From Anaerocolumna sp. MB42-C2 (lineage in GTDB: Bacteria > Bacillota > Clostridia > Lachnospirales > Lachnospiraceae), in assembly GCF_030913705.1 (NCBI RefSeq), contig NZ_CP133190.1, positions 2,619,501-2,683,500 on the forward strand: DNA of 64,000 nucleotides, given 5' to 3'. The notes under the pieces are model-generated. The model saw only the letters and a program-made list of their open reading frames with translations. It was not told the origin of the DNA and did no database searches. Both the position numbers and the translations under genes were made by a program. Position 1 is the first letter of the stretch; the number at the start of each line of letters is the position of its first letter. Below, piece by piece: positions 1-8,490 of the stretch.

Positions 1-338
1 TTTTCCTTCTGGGAATACTTGCAGCTAATAACCTTGCCAGGTTTGCCGGTCTGTACCATTATCTCATCCCAGCCTTGTTTCAACGCACTTTTTGTAATAC
101 TCTTTCTTATCTGTTCGGCAGAATCTTTATAAAAGTCATCGAAATTCCCCTTTATAAATTGAGATACATAATTGGAAGTGCGCTTTTCTAAAACCGCTTT
201 ATTATTTGATGTATTTGTTGTGTTACCGGTATTACTTTTTGCAATAACTCTTATTGGGTTATTGCTCACGCTGAGACTTAAAACCATTACAATAGTAAAT
301 GTTAAAATTAATTTAAATTTCTTTGCAATTGTAAGCAT
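1..338 (-). CDS. Secreted DUF3887-type protein, 3' end outside window
   Basis: The reading frame opens at an ATG (336-338) behind a good AAGGAG site and stays open to the window edge, giving 112 visible residues. It starts with a basic, hydrophobic signal peptide (MLTIAKKFKLILTFTIVMV...). A short Asn/Thr-rich linker follows, then about 60 residues (LEKRTSNYVSQFIKGNFDDF onward) with the pattern of DUF3887 domains, in which an 'F-x-x-G-[ND]-[FY]' helix is followed by a Trp-containing second half (here GWDEIMVQTGKPGKV). In known proteins this domain often precedes an alpha/beta hydrolase domain, but the remainder lies outside the window. It is downstream of the operator-controlled promoter at 543-621 and is probably co-regulated with the beta-lactamase-family gene next door. 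The DUF3887 assignment is from memory of the family pattern. Confidence 0.6.
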   Translation of the reverse strand, partial: MLTIAKKFKLILTFTIVMVLSLSVSNNPIRVIAKSNTGNTTNTSNNKAVLEKRTSNYVSQFIKGNFDDFYKDSAEQIRKSITKSALKQGWDEIMVQTGKPGKVISCKYSQKE

Positions 339-382
339 ATCATTACTCCTTCGCTTTAATATAATTTTATTTATGTACTACT

Positions 383-527
383 TCAGAAATACAGTGAGTA
401 AATAATTAAGATAAGAACTCTTAATGTTACAATAACGGTAAATATCTTAACAAAAGGATACCTGCCGAACGAACTTAATATCATAATGAATCCTGTGAGC
501 AGAGAATCACACCAAGGGTAATCCCAT
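383..527 (-). pseudogene. Possible broken small membrane-protein gene
   Basis: A strong ribosome site (AAAGAGGTG) precedes an ATG at 525-527, directly downstream of the promoter in 543-621. The frame reads MGLPLV and then stops. Two other frames of the next 120 bases encode hydrophobic peptide: ITLGVILCS in one, then LLTGFIMILSSF and VKIFTVIVTLRVLILIIY ending at 383. Joined by two frameshifts these would make a two-helix membrane protein of about 48 residues. A free-standing 33-residue frame from ATG 484 is also possible but lacks a clear ribosome site. The alternative is an untranslated leader. Confidence 0.3.
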
Positions 528-542
528 TAAATCACCTCTTTC

Positions 543-621
543 TATTTAGGATTTTATCTAAATACATTTTACTTCTATTACCACTTACTGTCAATGACTA
601 TTTAGATATTTTTCTAAATAG
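543..621 (-). promoter_or_regulatory. Sigma-A promoter bracketed by two inverted-repeat operators (pair A)
   Basis: On the minus strand a -35 TTGACA (589-594) and a -10 TAAAAT (566-571) lie 17 bases apart. Upstream of the -35 is a perfect dyad with 9-bp arms, CTATTTAGA-N6-TCTAAATAG (598-621). Downstream of the -10 is TATTTAG-N8-CTAAATA (543-564). The two operators are 56 bp apart start to start. The same arrangement recurs at 2208-2285. The repressor is not encoded in the window. Confidence 0.75.
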
Positions 622-680
622 CTTGAACGCATGAGTAAACTATTAGCTCTGCATAATTTGTATACTTTGGTCCGAAAATG

Positions 681-2192
681 TTAAACTTGCGAACGCCGGG
701 GATGCAAATTGAATAATTCTAAGAGAGCTGATATCAATAATAGTAAAAAAAGCAGCAAAAAAACAAAACTGCAAATAATTAATGTCCGGGGCATCCACAC
801 CCATACCATGTAATAGTTATAACCGGCCAGGTATGGCCAGAACCCTAAAGCTAACGTCATTCCAAGACATAATACACCTTTCATTATTAACAGGGATTTT
901 TTAAATTTAGTTTTGGACTTCCTCTTTTTAGAGACATCTTTTTTTGACGTCTTTTGCCGAATTATAATTAGGATAATAAGTACTGCTCCTATAACAATAC
1001 CTATACTTAGAAATTTATCTAACGGCCCATTTATTGAATTCTGTCGATACGAACTCTCACCCAAAAAAGCCCTCATAATGTTCTGAGATATATCAACCGT
1101 GTGATTACCTTGAATATTGGACATAACACATACTGATCTACCAGTTTCAGGCATTATGATAATGTTTGATGAATAACTTGGGTTACTGCCACTATGAGTA
1201 ATCATTTTCCCATCTGCTGATGTTTCCCAGCCATATGTATAATAAACCGGCTTCTTTCTAAATTGACTTATTACGATTGTATTATCTTCCTCTATTTCAT
1301 GAGATTTTTTAATTAATCTTGACAATTGTTCCGGTACATCCTCTCCCCCCATTTGAGCATTTAACCATAAACCCATATCAGAAGAACAGGTTATTAAATA
1401 TCCGTCAGCCAGGCATCCCTGATAGCGGGGAGCATTATATTCTCTTGCTTTCATAAAAAACTGCGAATAACCTTGGGCCATTTTACCGGTATTGATTGCA
1501 TATGGATAATCAAAAGTACTATTTTTCATTCCCAGAGGAAACAGAATTCTATCTGTAACAAAGTCTTCATATTTTTCTCCTGTTACGGCTTCTATTATAT
1601 ATGCCAGCAGATCATACCCAATATTAGCATATTCGTATTGTGTACCCGGCATAAAATCAAGCTCTGTTCCCTCCGTAAGTCTGACCGTTTCTTCAAGGAG
1701 ATCTTCTGACGTTCCTTCCGGGAAATGATTCATTATGCTACTGCGTAACCCACTGGTATGCTGAAGTAATTGTTTTATCGTCACTTTCACATTTTGGTCC
1801 TGATATCTCACATGAAACCACGGTACATATTTTGATACATTATCATCAATGGATATTACCCCATCATCCTCCAGAATAAGTACGGCAAGGGCTGTAAATG
1901 CTTTTGTTGTTGAGCCAAGTTCGTATAGGGTATTCTCAGTTGCTTTTTTCCCATCATTTATATCAGCATAACCAAAATTATAATAGCTCGCATCCGATCC
2001 ATCTGTTATCACTATTGATACACCCGGTGCATTTTCATCCTCCATGGCATCTTTTATCATCTGCTTTACTTGCGGATTATTTATTACATCGGATATATCA
2101 TGATTAGTCTCTGCAAAAACCTGTAAAGAGTAACTATTAAATATTAATATAAAAAGCAGCACTACAGTCGTAACAATTTTACTTTTCCCCAT
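681..2192 (-). CDS. Membrane-anchored serine hydrolase, beta-lactamase/PBP (class C) family
   Basis: A 503-residue protein with an N-terminal signal peptide (about residues 6-27) and a beta-lactamase-family catalytic domain (about 35-380). The expected motifs are present: S94-T-T-K97 (SxxK nucleophile), Y188-A-N190 (YxN) and H333-S-G335 (the KTG-equivalent HSG). The C-terminal 110 residues hold a basic loop and several hydrophobic membrane segments, typical of Firmicute penicillin-binding-like esterases/peptidases rather than secreted drug-resistance enzymes. It probably acts outside the membrane on D-amino-acid peptides or esters of the cell wall; the substrate cannot be told. The gene has its own promoter with paired operators immediately upstream (2208-2285), matching those before the DUF3887 gene. 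A true beta-lactamase role is possible but not supported by the domain layout. Confidence 0.85.
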   Translation of the reverse strand: MGKSKIVTTVVLLFILIFNSYSLQVFAETNHDISDVINNPQVKQMIKDAMEDENAPGVSIVITDGSDASYYNFGYADINDGKKATENTLYELGSTTKAFTALAVLILEDDGVISIDDNVSKYVPWFHVRYQDQNVKVTIKQLLQHTSGLRSSIMNHFPEGTSEDLLEETVRLTEGTELDFMPGTQYEYANIGYDLLAYIIEAVTGEKYEDFVTDRILFPLGMKNSTFDYPYAINTGKMAQGYSQFFMKAREYNAPRYQGCLADGYLITCSSDMGLWLNAQMGGEDVPEQLSRLIKKSHEIEEDNTIVISQFRKKPVYYTYGWETSADGKMITHSGSNPSYSSNIIIMPETGRSVCVMSNIQGNHTVDISQNIMRAFLGESSYRQNSINGPLDKFLSIGIVIGAVLIILIIIRQKTSKKDVSKKRKSKTKFKKSLLIMKGVLCLGMTLALGFWPYLAGYNYYMVWVWMPRTLIICSFVFLLLFLLLLISALLELFNLHPRRSQV

Positions 2193-2207
2193 ATTTACCT
2201 CACTTTT

Positions 2208-2285
2208 TTGTTAGATTTTTTTCTAAATACAATATTACCGCTCGTACCAATTAATGTCAATTGTATTTCGAAAATATTCTAAATA
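2208..2285 (-). promoter_or_regulatory. Sigma-A promoter with paired operators (pair B)
   Basis: On the minus strand a -35 TTGACA (2255-2260) and a -10 TAATAT (2232-2237) lie 17 bases apart, ahead of the hydrolase start at 2192. TATTTCGA-N6-TCTAAATA (2264-2285) is upstream and TTGTTAGA-N6-TCTAAATA (2208-2229) is downstream. The spacing of 56 bp is identical to pair A at 543-621, so both operons should answer to the same dimeric repressor. Confidence 0.75.
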
Positions 2286-2333
2286 GTATTCGCAGCACCC
2301 ACATACCAACACAGCTTCTCCCGTATCACCTGA

Positions 2334-2366
2334 TAAAAAAAGAAATCAAACCCGAAAGTCTGATTC
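2334..2366 (-). terminator. Rho-independent terminator of the C-glycoside operon
   Basis: On the minus strand the stem AATCAGAC/GTTTGATT with a six-base loop is followed by a run of seven T. It lies about 75 bases after the stop of the last operon gene (2442). Confidence 0.75.
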
Positions 2367-2441
2367 CTCTTTCTATGCTAAATTAAGCAATAATTCTTAA
2401 GTTTTAATACTTCAATTATATGCTGCAAGAAATATAAATGC

Positions 2442-3644
2442 CTACCTTTTTTTAAATCTTCCGCACTTAGTCAGTCGATCCGGTAATTTCGGAAGCTTAC
2501 CGACAGACTTTTTAATTGCACCTGCTTCGCAGACTTCAATACATCTTCCGCATTTTGTACAATCAAATTCATCAATCATATGTATATATCCACTTTTTCC
2601 TGCGATACAATCCGTGGGACATATATCCATACAATCTCCGCAGCCCTGACAAATTTCAGGATCGATATAGATACCTGTTAATGCTGTACAAACATTTGCC
2701 TGACAAATTTTCTTTTTAATATGAGTTTCATATTCTTCATTAAAATTATTTAAAACACTTAATGCTATATCTGAAGATGTCTGACCAAGAGAACAGTTTG
2801 TACTATATGCCATCGCATCTCCAATTTCATTGATTATCGGGATATAATCAAGTTTACCCTTACCCTCCGTAATGTCTTTGTGCATATTCTGCAGCTGAAT
2901 TAAACCTTCTCTGCAAAAAACACACCTGCCGCAGCTTTGCTGTCTTGAAGCTGATAAAAGTTTTTCTGTTTCACAGATCATACAATCATTGTGAGTAAAT
3001 GATTGTATAACCCCATTCGTGATATTTGCTTGTTCTACCGTTAGGTTCAGGGCATCCGGTTTATAAATTCGACCGCCAAGCCTCAGTGCCTTAATCTCCT
3101 CAACTCCCGATAAAAGATCCGATATCTTTATATCCGGTAAAACTTTTCTTAATTGTTGTCCATTGACTGATACATAAACTCCGCAGCTATATTCGTTATT
3201 CAAATATTCTACTATTTCACCTGCGGTAATCAGATGAATAATCAGGCTCCCTTTATAATGCCGATGGTCTACAAGTCCAAGATTGATATCTATCCCATAG
3301 GTATTTGCAGTTGCCTGCAGTTCACTGACATATGCTTCTGCATATTCCGGAATACAGATTATTTTATCCTTTATATTTAAAGAATAGGCTATTATACTTA
3401 ACCCCTCCATAATCTTTACAGGGTTTTCTTTCAGGATATCCAGAAGTACACCGGATGTGTCGCTATTATCTAAGGCAGCTACTAATTTCATTGAATTACC
3501 TGTCTTATGGCTTTCTGCCATAGCAGCATCAAGCTTTTCCGATAGCTTCTCCCGGTGCACACCATAGTCTTTTAACCCGGCTGATACAAGTTTTTGTATT
3601 ATGTCTTCCGGTTTCATCTTTTTGACTTTATCCAATGTATTCAT
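2442..3644 (-). CDS. NuoF-like Fe-S subunit without the NADH/FMN site, with added 2x[4Fe-4S] ferredoxin domain
   Basis: A 400-residue protein. Residues about 155-205 resemble the SLBB segment of NuoF/HydB/HndC. Residues 238-284 carry the N3-type cluster ligands (C238-x2-C241-x2-C244 and C284). The C terminus is a two-cluster ferredoxin (C332, C335, C338, C342 and C362, C365, C368, C372). The first 150 residues lack the Gly-rich 'GRGGAGFP' and 'CNGDEGDPGAF' segments that bind NADH and FMN in true NuoF. It may therefore pass electrons without oxidising NADH itself. It overlaps the upstream gene by four bases, so the two products are probably one complex in which the partner's GltD-like half handles NAD(P)H. 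It is the last gene of the operon. The electron donor and acceptor are inferred only from context. Confidence 0.75.
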   Translation of the reverse strand: MNTLDKVKKMKPEDIIQKLVSAGLKDYGVHREKLSEKLDAAMAESHKTGNSMKLVAALDNSDTSGVLLDILKENPVKIMEGLSIIAYSLNIKDKIICIPEYAEAYVSELQATANTYGIDINLGLVDHRHYKGSLIIHLITAGEIVEYLNNEYSCGVYVSVNGQQLRKVLPDIKISDLLSGVEEIKALRLGGRIYKPDALNLTVEQANITNGVIQSFTHNDCMICETEKLLSASRQQSCGRCVFCREGLIQLQNMHKDITEGKGKLDYIPIINEIGDAMAYSTNCSLGQTSSDIALSVLNNFNEEYETHIKKKICQANVCTALTGIYIDPEICQGCGDCMDICPTDCIAGKSGYIHMIDEFDCTKCGRCIEVCEAGAIKKSVGKLPKLPDRLTKCGRFKKR

Positions 3645-5761
3645 GGCTGATTCACTTCCTTACTATTGAAATCACCCCATAACCTGGGCTTTTCAATTTT
3701 TAACCTTAAGTCACACTGCAAACATCTTCCTGCTTCCCCACATACCTCTCCGGTCTCTAACCCCAGATCAACAAGATTAAAGTTGTCTTTTCTTTCTTCT
3801 GGAGCAAGAACTGATGAATGTTTACGAGATTGATATCCAAACTCCTTAAATTGCCCGATATAAGGCTTGACATTATCACTGGGTGCCAGTATTTCTGTAA
3901 TGTCTCCATCCCCGCCCAGATACCGGTCAATTTCTATTGCCGCTGATCTTCCTGAAGCAACCGCCATTATAACAGATTTTGTTCCATAGATTCCATCACC
4001 TGCAGCGAATATACCGTTCACCCCTGTAGCAGTAGAATTATCCTTTACAATGATTAAGTTCCCTTTTCTCAGGGGAAGACCTGCTTCCGGTATAATACCA
4101 GGTCTTTGTCCAACTGCAAAAATAACTGTATCTGCATCAATATGGTGTTCTGAATTTTTTTCTTTTTGAATCATAGGCCTTTTATTTTCATCAAATGTAA
4201 AGGATTCCACATTCATAAAGTCTATACCGGTAACATGATCGGTACCGGTAATTTTCTCAAAGGTCTGACCAGGGTGTATCAATATTCCTTCCTCTTTAGC
4301 CTGTAAGATTTCCTCCTGATCTGCAGTCATATTATCTGCCGATTCAAGACATGCCAGATGAACTTCCAAAGCTCCAAGCCTTCTTGCAGTTCTGGCACAG
4401 TCAAATGCAACATTCCCACCGCCAAGCACTATTACTTTACTTCCTATACCTGTATATTTCCCCATACTTGCATTTCTTAGGAAATCAACATTTAACAGAA
4501 CTTCAGGCAAATCATTACCATCCATTGGCAGACGTACTCCTGAATGATTACCGATTGCTGTAAGTACAGCATCATATTCTTTCAATAGTTCAGTTATTTT
4601 TTCAATCCTTGCATTTGTTGTAATCTGTACTCCTGCTTCTTTAATTACACTTATTTCTTCCTCAATAATTGATCTTGGCAGACGGTAAGCCGGTATACCA
4701 TAACGTATCATACCTCCCGCCTCGGGAAGAGCTTCTTTAATCGTAACTTCATGCCCCTGTTTTCTTAAGTAATAGGCTGCCGTCAAACCGGCAGGACCGG
4801 CCCCGATAACACAAACCTTTTTACCGGTGTTCTCTAACTGCTTACCTTTTCCCTTCCAATATAATCCGGTATCATGTTCCGCTGCATATCGCTTTAAATT
4901 TCTGATAGACATAGGTTCATTGAGTTCTTTTCTATTGCATTCCTGCTCACAGGCATGGGAACAGATATATCCGAGAGTTTTCGGGAACGGAACTTTCTCC
5001 CGAATCACTGCTGTTGCTTCATCGTATTTTCCATCTTTTACATACCGTACATATCTGGGTATATCTGTATGAGCGGGACACGCATATTTACATGGAACTA
5101 AGGTATCTTCTCTGCTAGTATTGGAAGCTGACAGCTGTAATTTATCTCTAATTGTACCGGTTGGACATACTTCTGCACAAGCACCGCAAAATCTACAGTC
5201 AGAATCTATCAGTAACTGATTATGTAGTGTTCCGACATAGGATTCCAGTTCCTTTTTTCGATACTGTAACACTTTAACACCTCTTAGTTCATTACATGCA
5301 CGTACACATCTTCCGCAGAGAACACATCGGTTCATGTCATGAATCAATAGCGGATTTCGTTCCTCTGCCTGAAACCCCTTGGTACGCATTTTCAAACGGC
5401 CTGTTTTAGGTCCTATATATTGAATAAGTGCCTGCAATTCACATTGACCATACTTAGGGCAGGTAGTGCAGTCTTCCGGATGCCCGGTTAATAATAATTC
5501 CATTGCCAGTTTTCGAAGTCTTGTTATCTCCTGACTATTGGTCCTGATCTTCATTCCATCCTTAGCTTTCAGGGTACAGGAAGTAACAATTCCCTGTTCT
5601 CCCTCCACTTCAACAATACACATGCGGCAAGAACCAAGTTCACTTAAATTTGGATGATGGCATAGATGCGGAATGTAAATGCCTGCATCTAACGCACAAT
5701 CCAAAACATTTTTATTATCTGGTACATTCAACGAAATTCCATCGATTGTAATAATTGCCAT
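3641..5761 (-). CDS. NuoG-like Fe-S domain fused to GltD-like NAD(P)H/FAD oxidoreductase
   Basis: The start chosen is the ATG at 5759-5761, behind GGAGGAG, giving 706 residues; an ATG five codons upstream overlaps the ribosome site. In order: plant-type [2Fe-2S] ferredoxin (C34, C45, C48, C62), His-Cys3 cluster (H94, C98, C101, C107), two [4Fe-4S] clusters (C146/149/152/156 and C189/192/195/199). A GltD-type linker with further Cys (about 224-275) follows, then an FAD Rossmann motif (GAGPAG, about 320-325), an NAD(P) motif (GGGNVAFDCARTARR, about 450) and a C-terminal flavin-site GDG. The N-terminal half matches the Fe-S part of NADH-dependent [FeFe]-hydrogenases and NuoG. The H-cluster domain is replaced by a glutamate-synthase-small-subunit-like flavoprotein. 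The likely role is moving electrons between NAD(P)H and another redox partner, perhaps the flavoprotein at 9546-10991. Cytoplasmic. Confidence 0.8.
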   Translation of the reverse strand: MAIITIDGISLNVPDNKNVLDCALDAGIYIPHLCHHPNLSELGSCRMCIVEVEGEQGIVTSCTLKAKDGMKIRTNSQEITRLRKLAMELLLTGHPEDCTTCPKYGQCELQALIQYIGPKTGRLKMRTKGFQAEERNPLLIHDMNRCVLCGRCVRACNELRGVKVLQYRKKELESYVGTLHNQLLIDSDCRFCGACAEVCPTGTIRDKLQLSASNTSREDTLVPCKYACPAHTDIPRYVRYVKDGKYDEATAVIREKVPFPKTLGYICSHACEQECNRKELNEPMSIRNLKRYAAEHDTGLYWKGKGKQLENTGKKVCVIGAGPAGLTAAYYLRKQGHEVTIKEALPEAGGMIRYGIPAYRLPRSIIEEEISVIKEAGVQITTNARIEKITELLKEYDAVLTAIGNHSGVRLPMDGNDLPEVLLNVDFLRNASMGKYTGIGSKVIVLGGGNVAFDCARTARRLGALEVHLACLESADNMTADQEEILQAKEEGILIHPGQTFEKITGTDHVTGIDFMNVESFTFDENKRPMIQKEKNSEHHIDADTVIFAVGQRPGIIPEAGLPLRKGNLIIVKDNSTATGVNGIFAAGDGIYGTKSVIMAVASGRSAAIEIDRYLGGDGDITEILAPSDNVKPYIGQFKEFGYQSRKHSSVLAPEERKDNFNLVDLGLETGEVCGEAGRCLQCDLRLKIEKPRLWGDFNSKEVNQP

Positions 5762-5793
5762 TTTTATCTCCTCCATTTATAATATTGGCTCGG

Positions 5794-6957
5794 TTATTTC
5801 ATCTCTTTGGGCCGATTCGACTGTTTTTGAGAAAATACAAATGTGATTACACATAGAACTGCCATACCAATCAGACTGATAATGAATTGATTCGCAGCTG
5901 AATTTTTTTTCAAAAAACCCTCCGACAAATATTTTATTATAATCGGTGAAATCAAACCGCCAATTCCTCCAATTACAGCAAATATTCCACTGGCCTTAGC
6001 AACCGCTTTTTCATCTACAATAATTGAAATTATATAAGTCGCCTGCGCCATAAAACAACTTAACGACATACCGCATAAAGCACTGCCGAAATATACCCCG
6101 GTTAATCCTGGAATAAATAAAATTGATGCATAACCGGAAGCCGCCAATAAGACAGCAAAAGGAAGGGTAAATTTATGAAATATCTTTGATATTTTAGCAA
6201 ATACCGCACCAATGATTAATGCAAATGCCGCATTGATTGCCGTTACAACTCCTGTTACGGCAGTATTACTGCTTATCTTCTCTAATACATAAATCCCGAT
6301 ATTGGTACTGTAAGAGGTTATAAACAAAGTATGCAAAAATGATAACACCGAAATAATATACACTTTTCCATTTAATTTCATTGTTTTTTCCTTTGCCTCA
6401 CTTACCGGCGGAGTATGGGGAAGCAGTATTATAATACCGGCCATGGATACAAACGCTATTACATATACTAAGAAGTAATACCGGTAGCCTAACCCAGCCA
6501 GTATACCTCCTAGAAGATTACTTACCATACTGCCAAAACCCATACCCACAACATGTATTCCGATATATGCAGCCCGTTCTTCTGCTTTAAAGAATTCAGC
6601 TATGATTGCTGCATTGATTGGTGAGACAATACCAAATCCAAAACCAATCAAAAGCCTTGTTGTGAACATAAAGGAATAGTCTTTGATAAAGAACGGCATT
6701 ACCCCACACAGCCCGATAATAAAGAGGCCAATGGCTGCAATCGTTTTTTTACTTAATCTTGTTGTTAACCACCCAATGAGCAGAGAACCTATGATCAGTA
6801 ATACATAAGGTATTGTCTGCAACAACTGAACAGCACTTGTTCCCTGAGATTGATAATTCTCATTGAGTACTCCTAATACCGGCATAATACCTGTAATATT
6901 TAATCCGAACGCAAATGCTATCATAAAAACGGATAATGCAACTTTTTTATTGCTCAT
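5794..6957 (-). CDS. Major facilitator superfamily transporter
   Basis: A 387-residue hydrophobic protein with about twelve membrane helices and the MFS loop 2-3 signature region (GWLTTRLSKKTIAAIGL, about residues 62-78). It ends with a short basic tail. Its place inside the C-glycoside operon suggests uptake of the glycoside or export of the aglycone, but MFS sequence does not reveal the substrate. It is the second transporter of the operon and is not closely similar to the one at 7111-8475. A 150-base gap with a hairpin separates it from that gene. Confidence 0.8.
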   Translation of the reverse strand: MSNKKVALSVFMIAFAFGLNITGIMPVLGVLNENYQSQGTSAVQLLQTIPYVLLIIGSLLIGWLTTRLSKKTIAAIGLFIIGLCGVMPFFIKDYSFMFTTRLLIGFGFGIVSPINAAIIAEFFKAEERAAYIGIHVVGMGFGSMVSNLLGGILAGLGYRYYFLVYVIAFVSMAGIIILLPHTPPVSEAKEKTMKLNGKVYIISVLSFLHTLFITSYSTNIGIYVLEKISSNTAVTGVVTAINAAFALIIGAVFAKISKIFHKFTLPFAVLLAASGYASILFIPGLTGVYFGSALCGMSLSCFMAQATYIISIIVDEKAVAKASGIFAVIGGIGGLISPIIIKYLSEGFLKKNSAANQFIISLIGMAVLCVITFVFSQKQSNRPKEMK

Positions 6958-7040
6958 ATAATATGTCCCCTTTGCCTAATTAATTTATCTGTCAGCTTAT
7001 ATTCATTATTTCTCCGTCCTGCATGATAGTTACTAAATCA

Positions 7041-7078
7041 GGAATAAGCGCACAGCAATGCCAACTATGCGCTTATCC
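7041..7078 (-). other. Intercistronic hairpin
   Basis: An 11-bp stem (GGATAAGCGCA paired with TGCGCTTATTCC, one bulge) lies between the two transporter genes. No T-run follows, so it is more likely an mRNA processing or stability hairpin than a terminator. Confidence 0.5.
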
Positions 7079-7110
7079 TTATATCATTAACTATATTTCT
7101 TTCACGCCTG

Positions 7111-8475
7111 TTATTCCTGTTGATTCACTGATCCAGCTGCATTTCTAGCTGCTATTTTTTCTCTGATATCAGTCATTTTGCTCTCAGGTAAATTATAAAA
7201 GATCAACGGAATAATGGAAATCAGGAAGAAAAACATAGGTATTAAGTTTGCTGAAATATTAATTCCATTTTGTACCCCGGGAGTTGGATCCTGTCCGGCC
7301 ACATAACCAAACCACCCAATAATAGCAATTCCCAAAGCACTTCCTATAGCGGATGCAACCTTTGTCCCAAGGCCATTCATAGCAAATGCCGTACCGTCAC
7401 TTCTAATATTATGTTTAATATCGTAATCATCAATTGAATCAATGATCATTGCACTTCCGCAAGGTCCTGCAATATAACCCAAACCATAAACGATATGGCT
7501 TACAAATAGATACGGTATGTTAGTATAAGGTCCGAAGAAAATCATTGCCATACCGATTGCCTGAATTAACATTGCTATGATACAGGTTGTTTTCTTACCG
7601 AATCTTTCAATGAACTTAGGAGCAAAAGGCATTACTATTGTACCGACAATCATCTGCATCATCATAAATACCGTAATAAACCGGAAATCCTTAACACAAT
7701 AAATGTAGAAGTATACAGCAACACCGATTCTGCCGAATAAACCTGCCATTGAAATAATCGTATAAAGAATAACCATCATTAAGTTCTTGTTCTTCGCAAT
7801 TGCCTTCACAGTTGTCTTTAATGGAACCTGTTGTTCCTTTTTGACTGTAATATTTTCTTTACATAGAGCAGCCACCAGCCAAAAGATAGGAAGTGCAACC
7901 AAAGCAAAGATAGCAGCCGTCTTCTGATACCCGTCAGACTGCACACCATTTCCAAAATATTTAACCAAAGGAAGCGTAAACAGATTTAATACAATCATAC
8001 CAACGGTCATACCAATCATCTGCGCGGCATATAAACGATTAATCTTTTTCGGGTCATTTGTCATAACTGCAGGCATTGCAGTATAAGGTACATTGACAAC
8101 GGTATAACTCATGCCAAGACCAATATAGGTAACATAAGCATATATTAATTTACCGGTACTTCCAAAACCTGGGACTGTGAATGTTAAGATTGTAAATATA
8201 ACCAGTGCTGGTGCACCGATTGCTATGTACGGCCGAAACCTTCCCCATCTGGTATGGGTTCTTTCCATGATAGCGCCCATCATCGGATCGTTAATTCCGT
8301 CCCATATTTTAGCAATTAACATTAATAGTGCTACAGCACCTGTAGCAAGTCCAAATACATCGGTGTAGAATAAAATCAGATACGAGCTAACCATTGTCCA
8401 TGACAGCTGTGATGCAAAGTTTCCCAATCCATAGATACCAATTTGAGCTTTTCCCACACTTTTTACTTTCTCCAT
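7111..8475 (-). CDS. GPH-family (MelB-like) glycoside:cation symporter
   Basis: A 454-residue polytopic protein with the pattern of the glycoside-pentoside-hexuronide symporters. The N-terminal region contains the conserved stretch with D in 'LFYTDVFG' and 'KIWDGINDPMMGAIMERTHTRWGRFRPY' features (about residues 30-85), where MelB binds cation and sugar. Twelve helices are expected. It lies 15 bases downstream of the flavoprotein gene at 8491 in the C-glycoside operon and is the best candidate for importing the intact glycoside. The substrate assignment is by context only. Confidence 0.85.
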   Translation of the reverse strand: MEKVKSVGKAQIGIYGLGNFASQLSWTMVSSYLILFYTDVFGLATGAVALLMLIAKIWDGINDPMMGAIMERTHTRWGRFRPYIAIGAPALVIFTILTFTVPGFGSTGKLIYAYVTYIGLGMSYTVVNVPYTAMPAVMTNDPKKINRLYAAQMIGMTVGMIVLNLFTLPLVKYFGNGVQSDGYQKTAAIFALVALPIFWLVAALCKENITVKKEQQVPLKTTVKAIAKNKNLMMVILYTIISMAGLFGRIGVAVYFYIYCVKDFRFITVFMMMQMIVGTIVMPFAPKFIERFGKKTTCIIAMLIQAIGMAMIFFGPYTNIPYLFVSHIVYGLGYIAGPCGSAMIIDSIDDYDIKHNIRSDGTAFAMNGLGTKVASAIGSALGIAIIGWFGYVAGQDPTPGVQNGINISANLIPMFFFLISIIPLIFYNLPESKMTDIREKIAARNAAGSVNQQE

Positions 8476-8490
8476 AAGTAATCCGCCTTC

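Noticed and set aside
172..405. 77-codon plus-strand frame
   Set aside because: It lies antisense to the DUF3887-type gene, which has a signal peptide and a good ribosome site; the plus frame has neither.
681..2192. Antibiotic-resistance beta-lactamase
   Set aside because: SxxK, YxN and HSG are present, but the C-terminal membrane segments and family layout fit a cell-wall hydrolase; no class A or C specific resistance features are visible.
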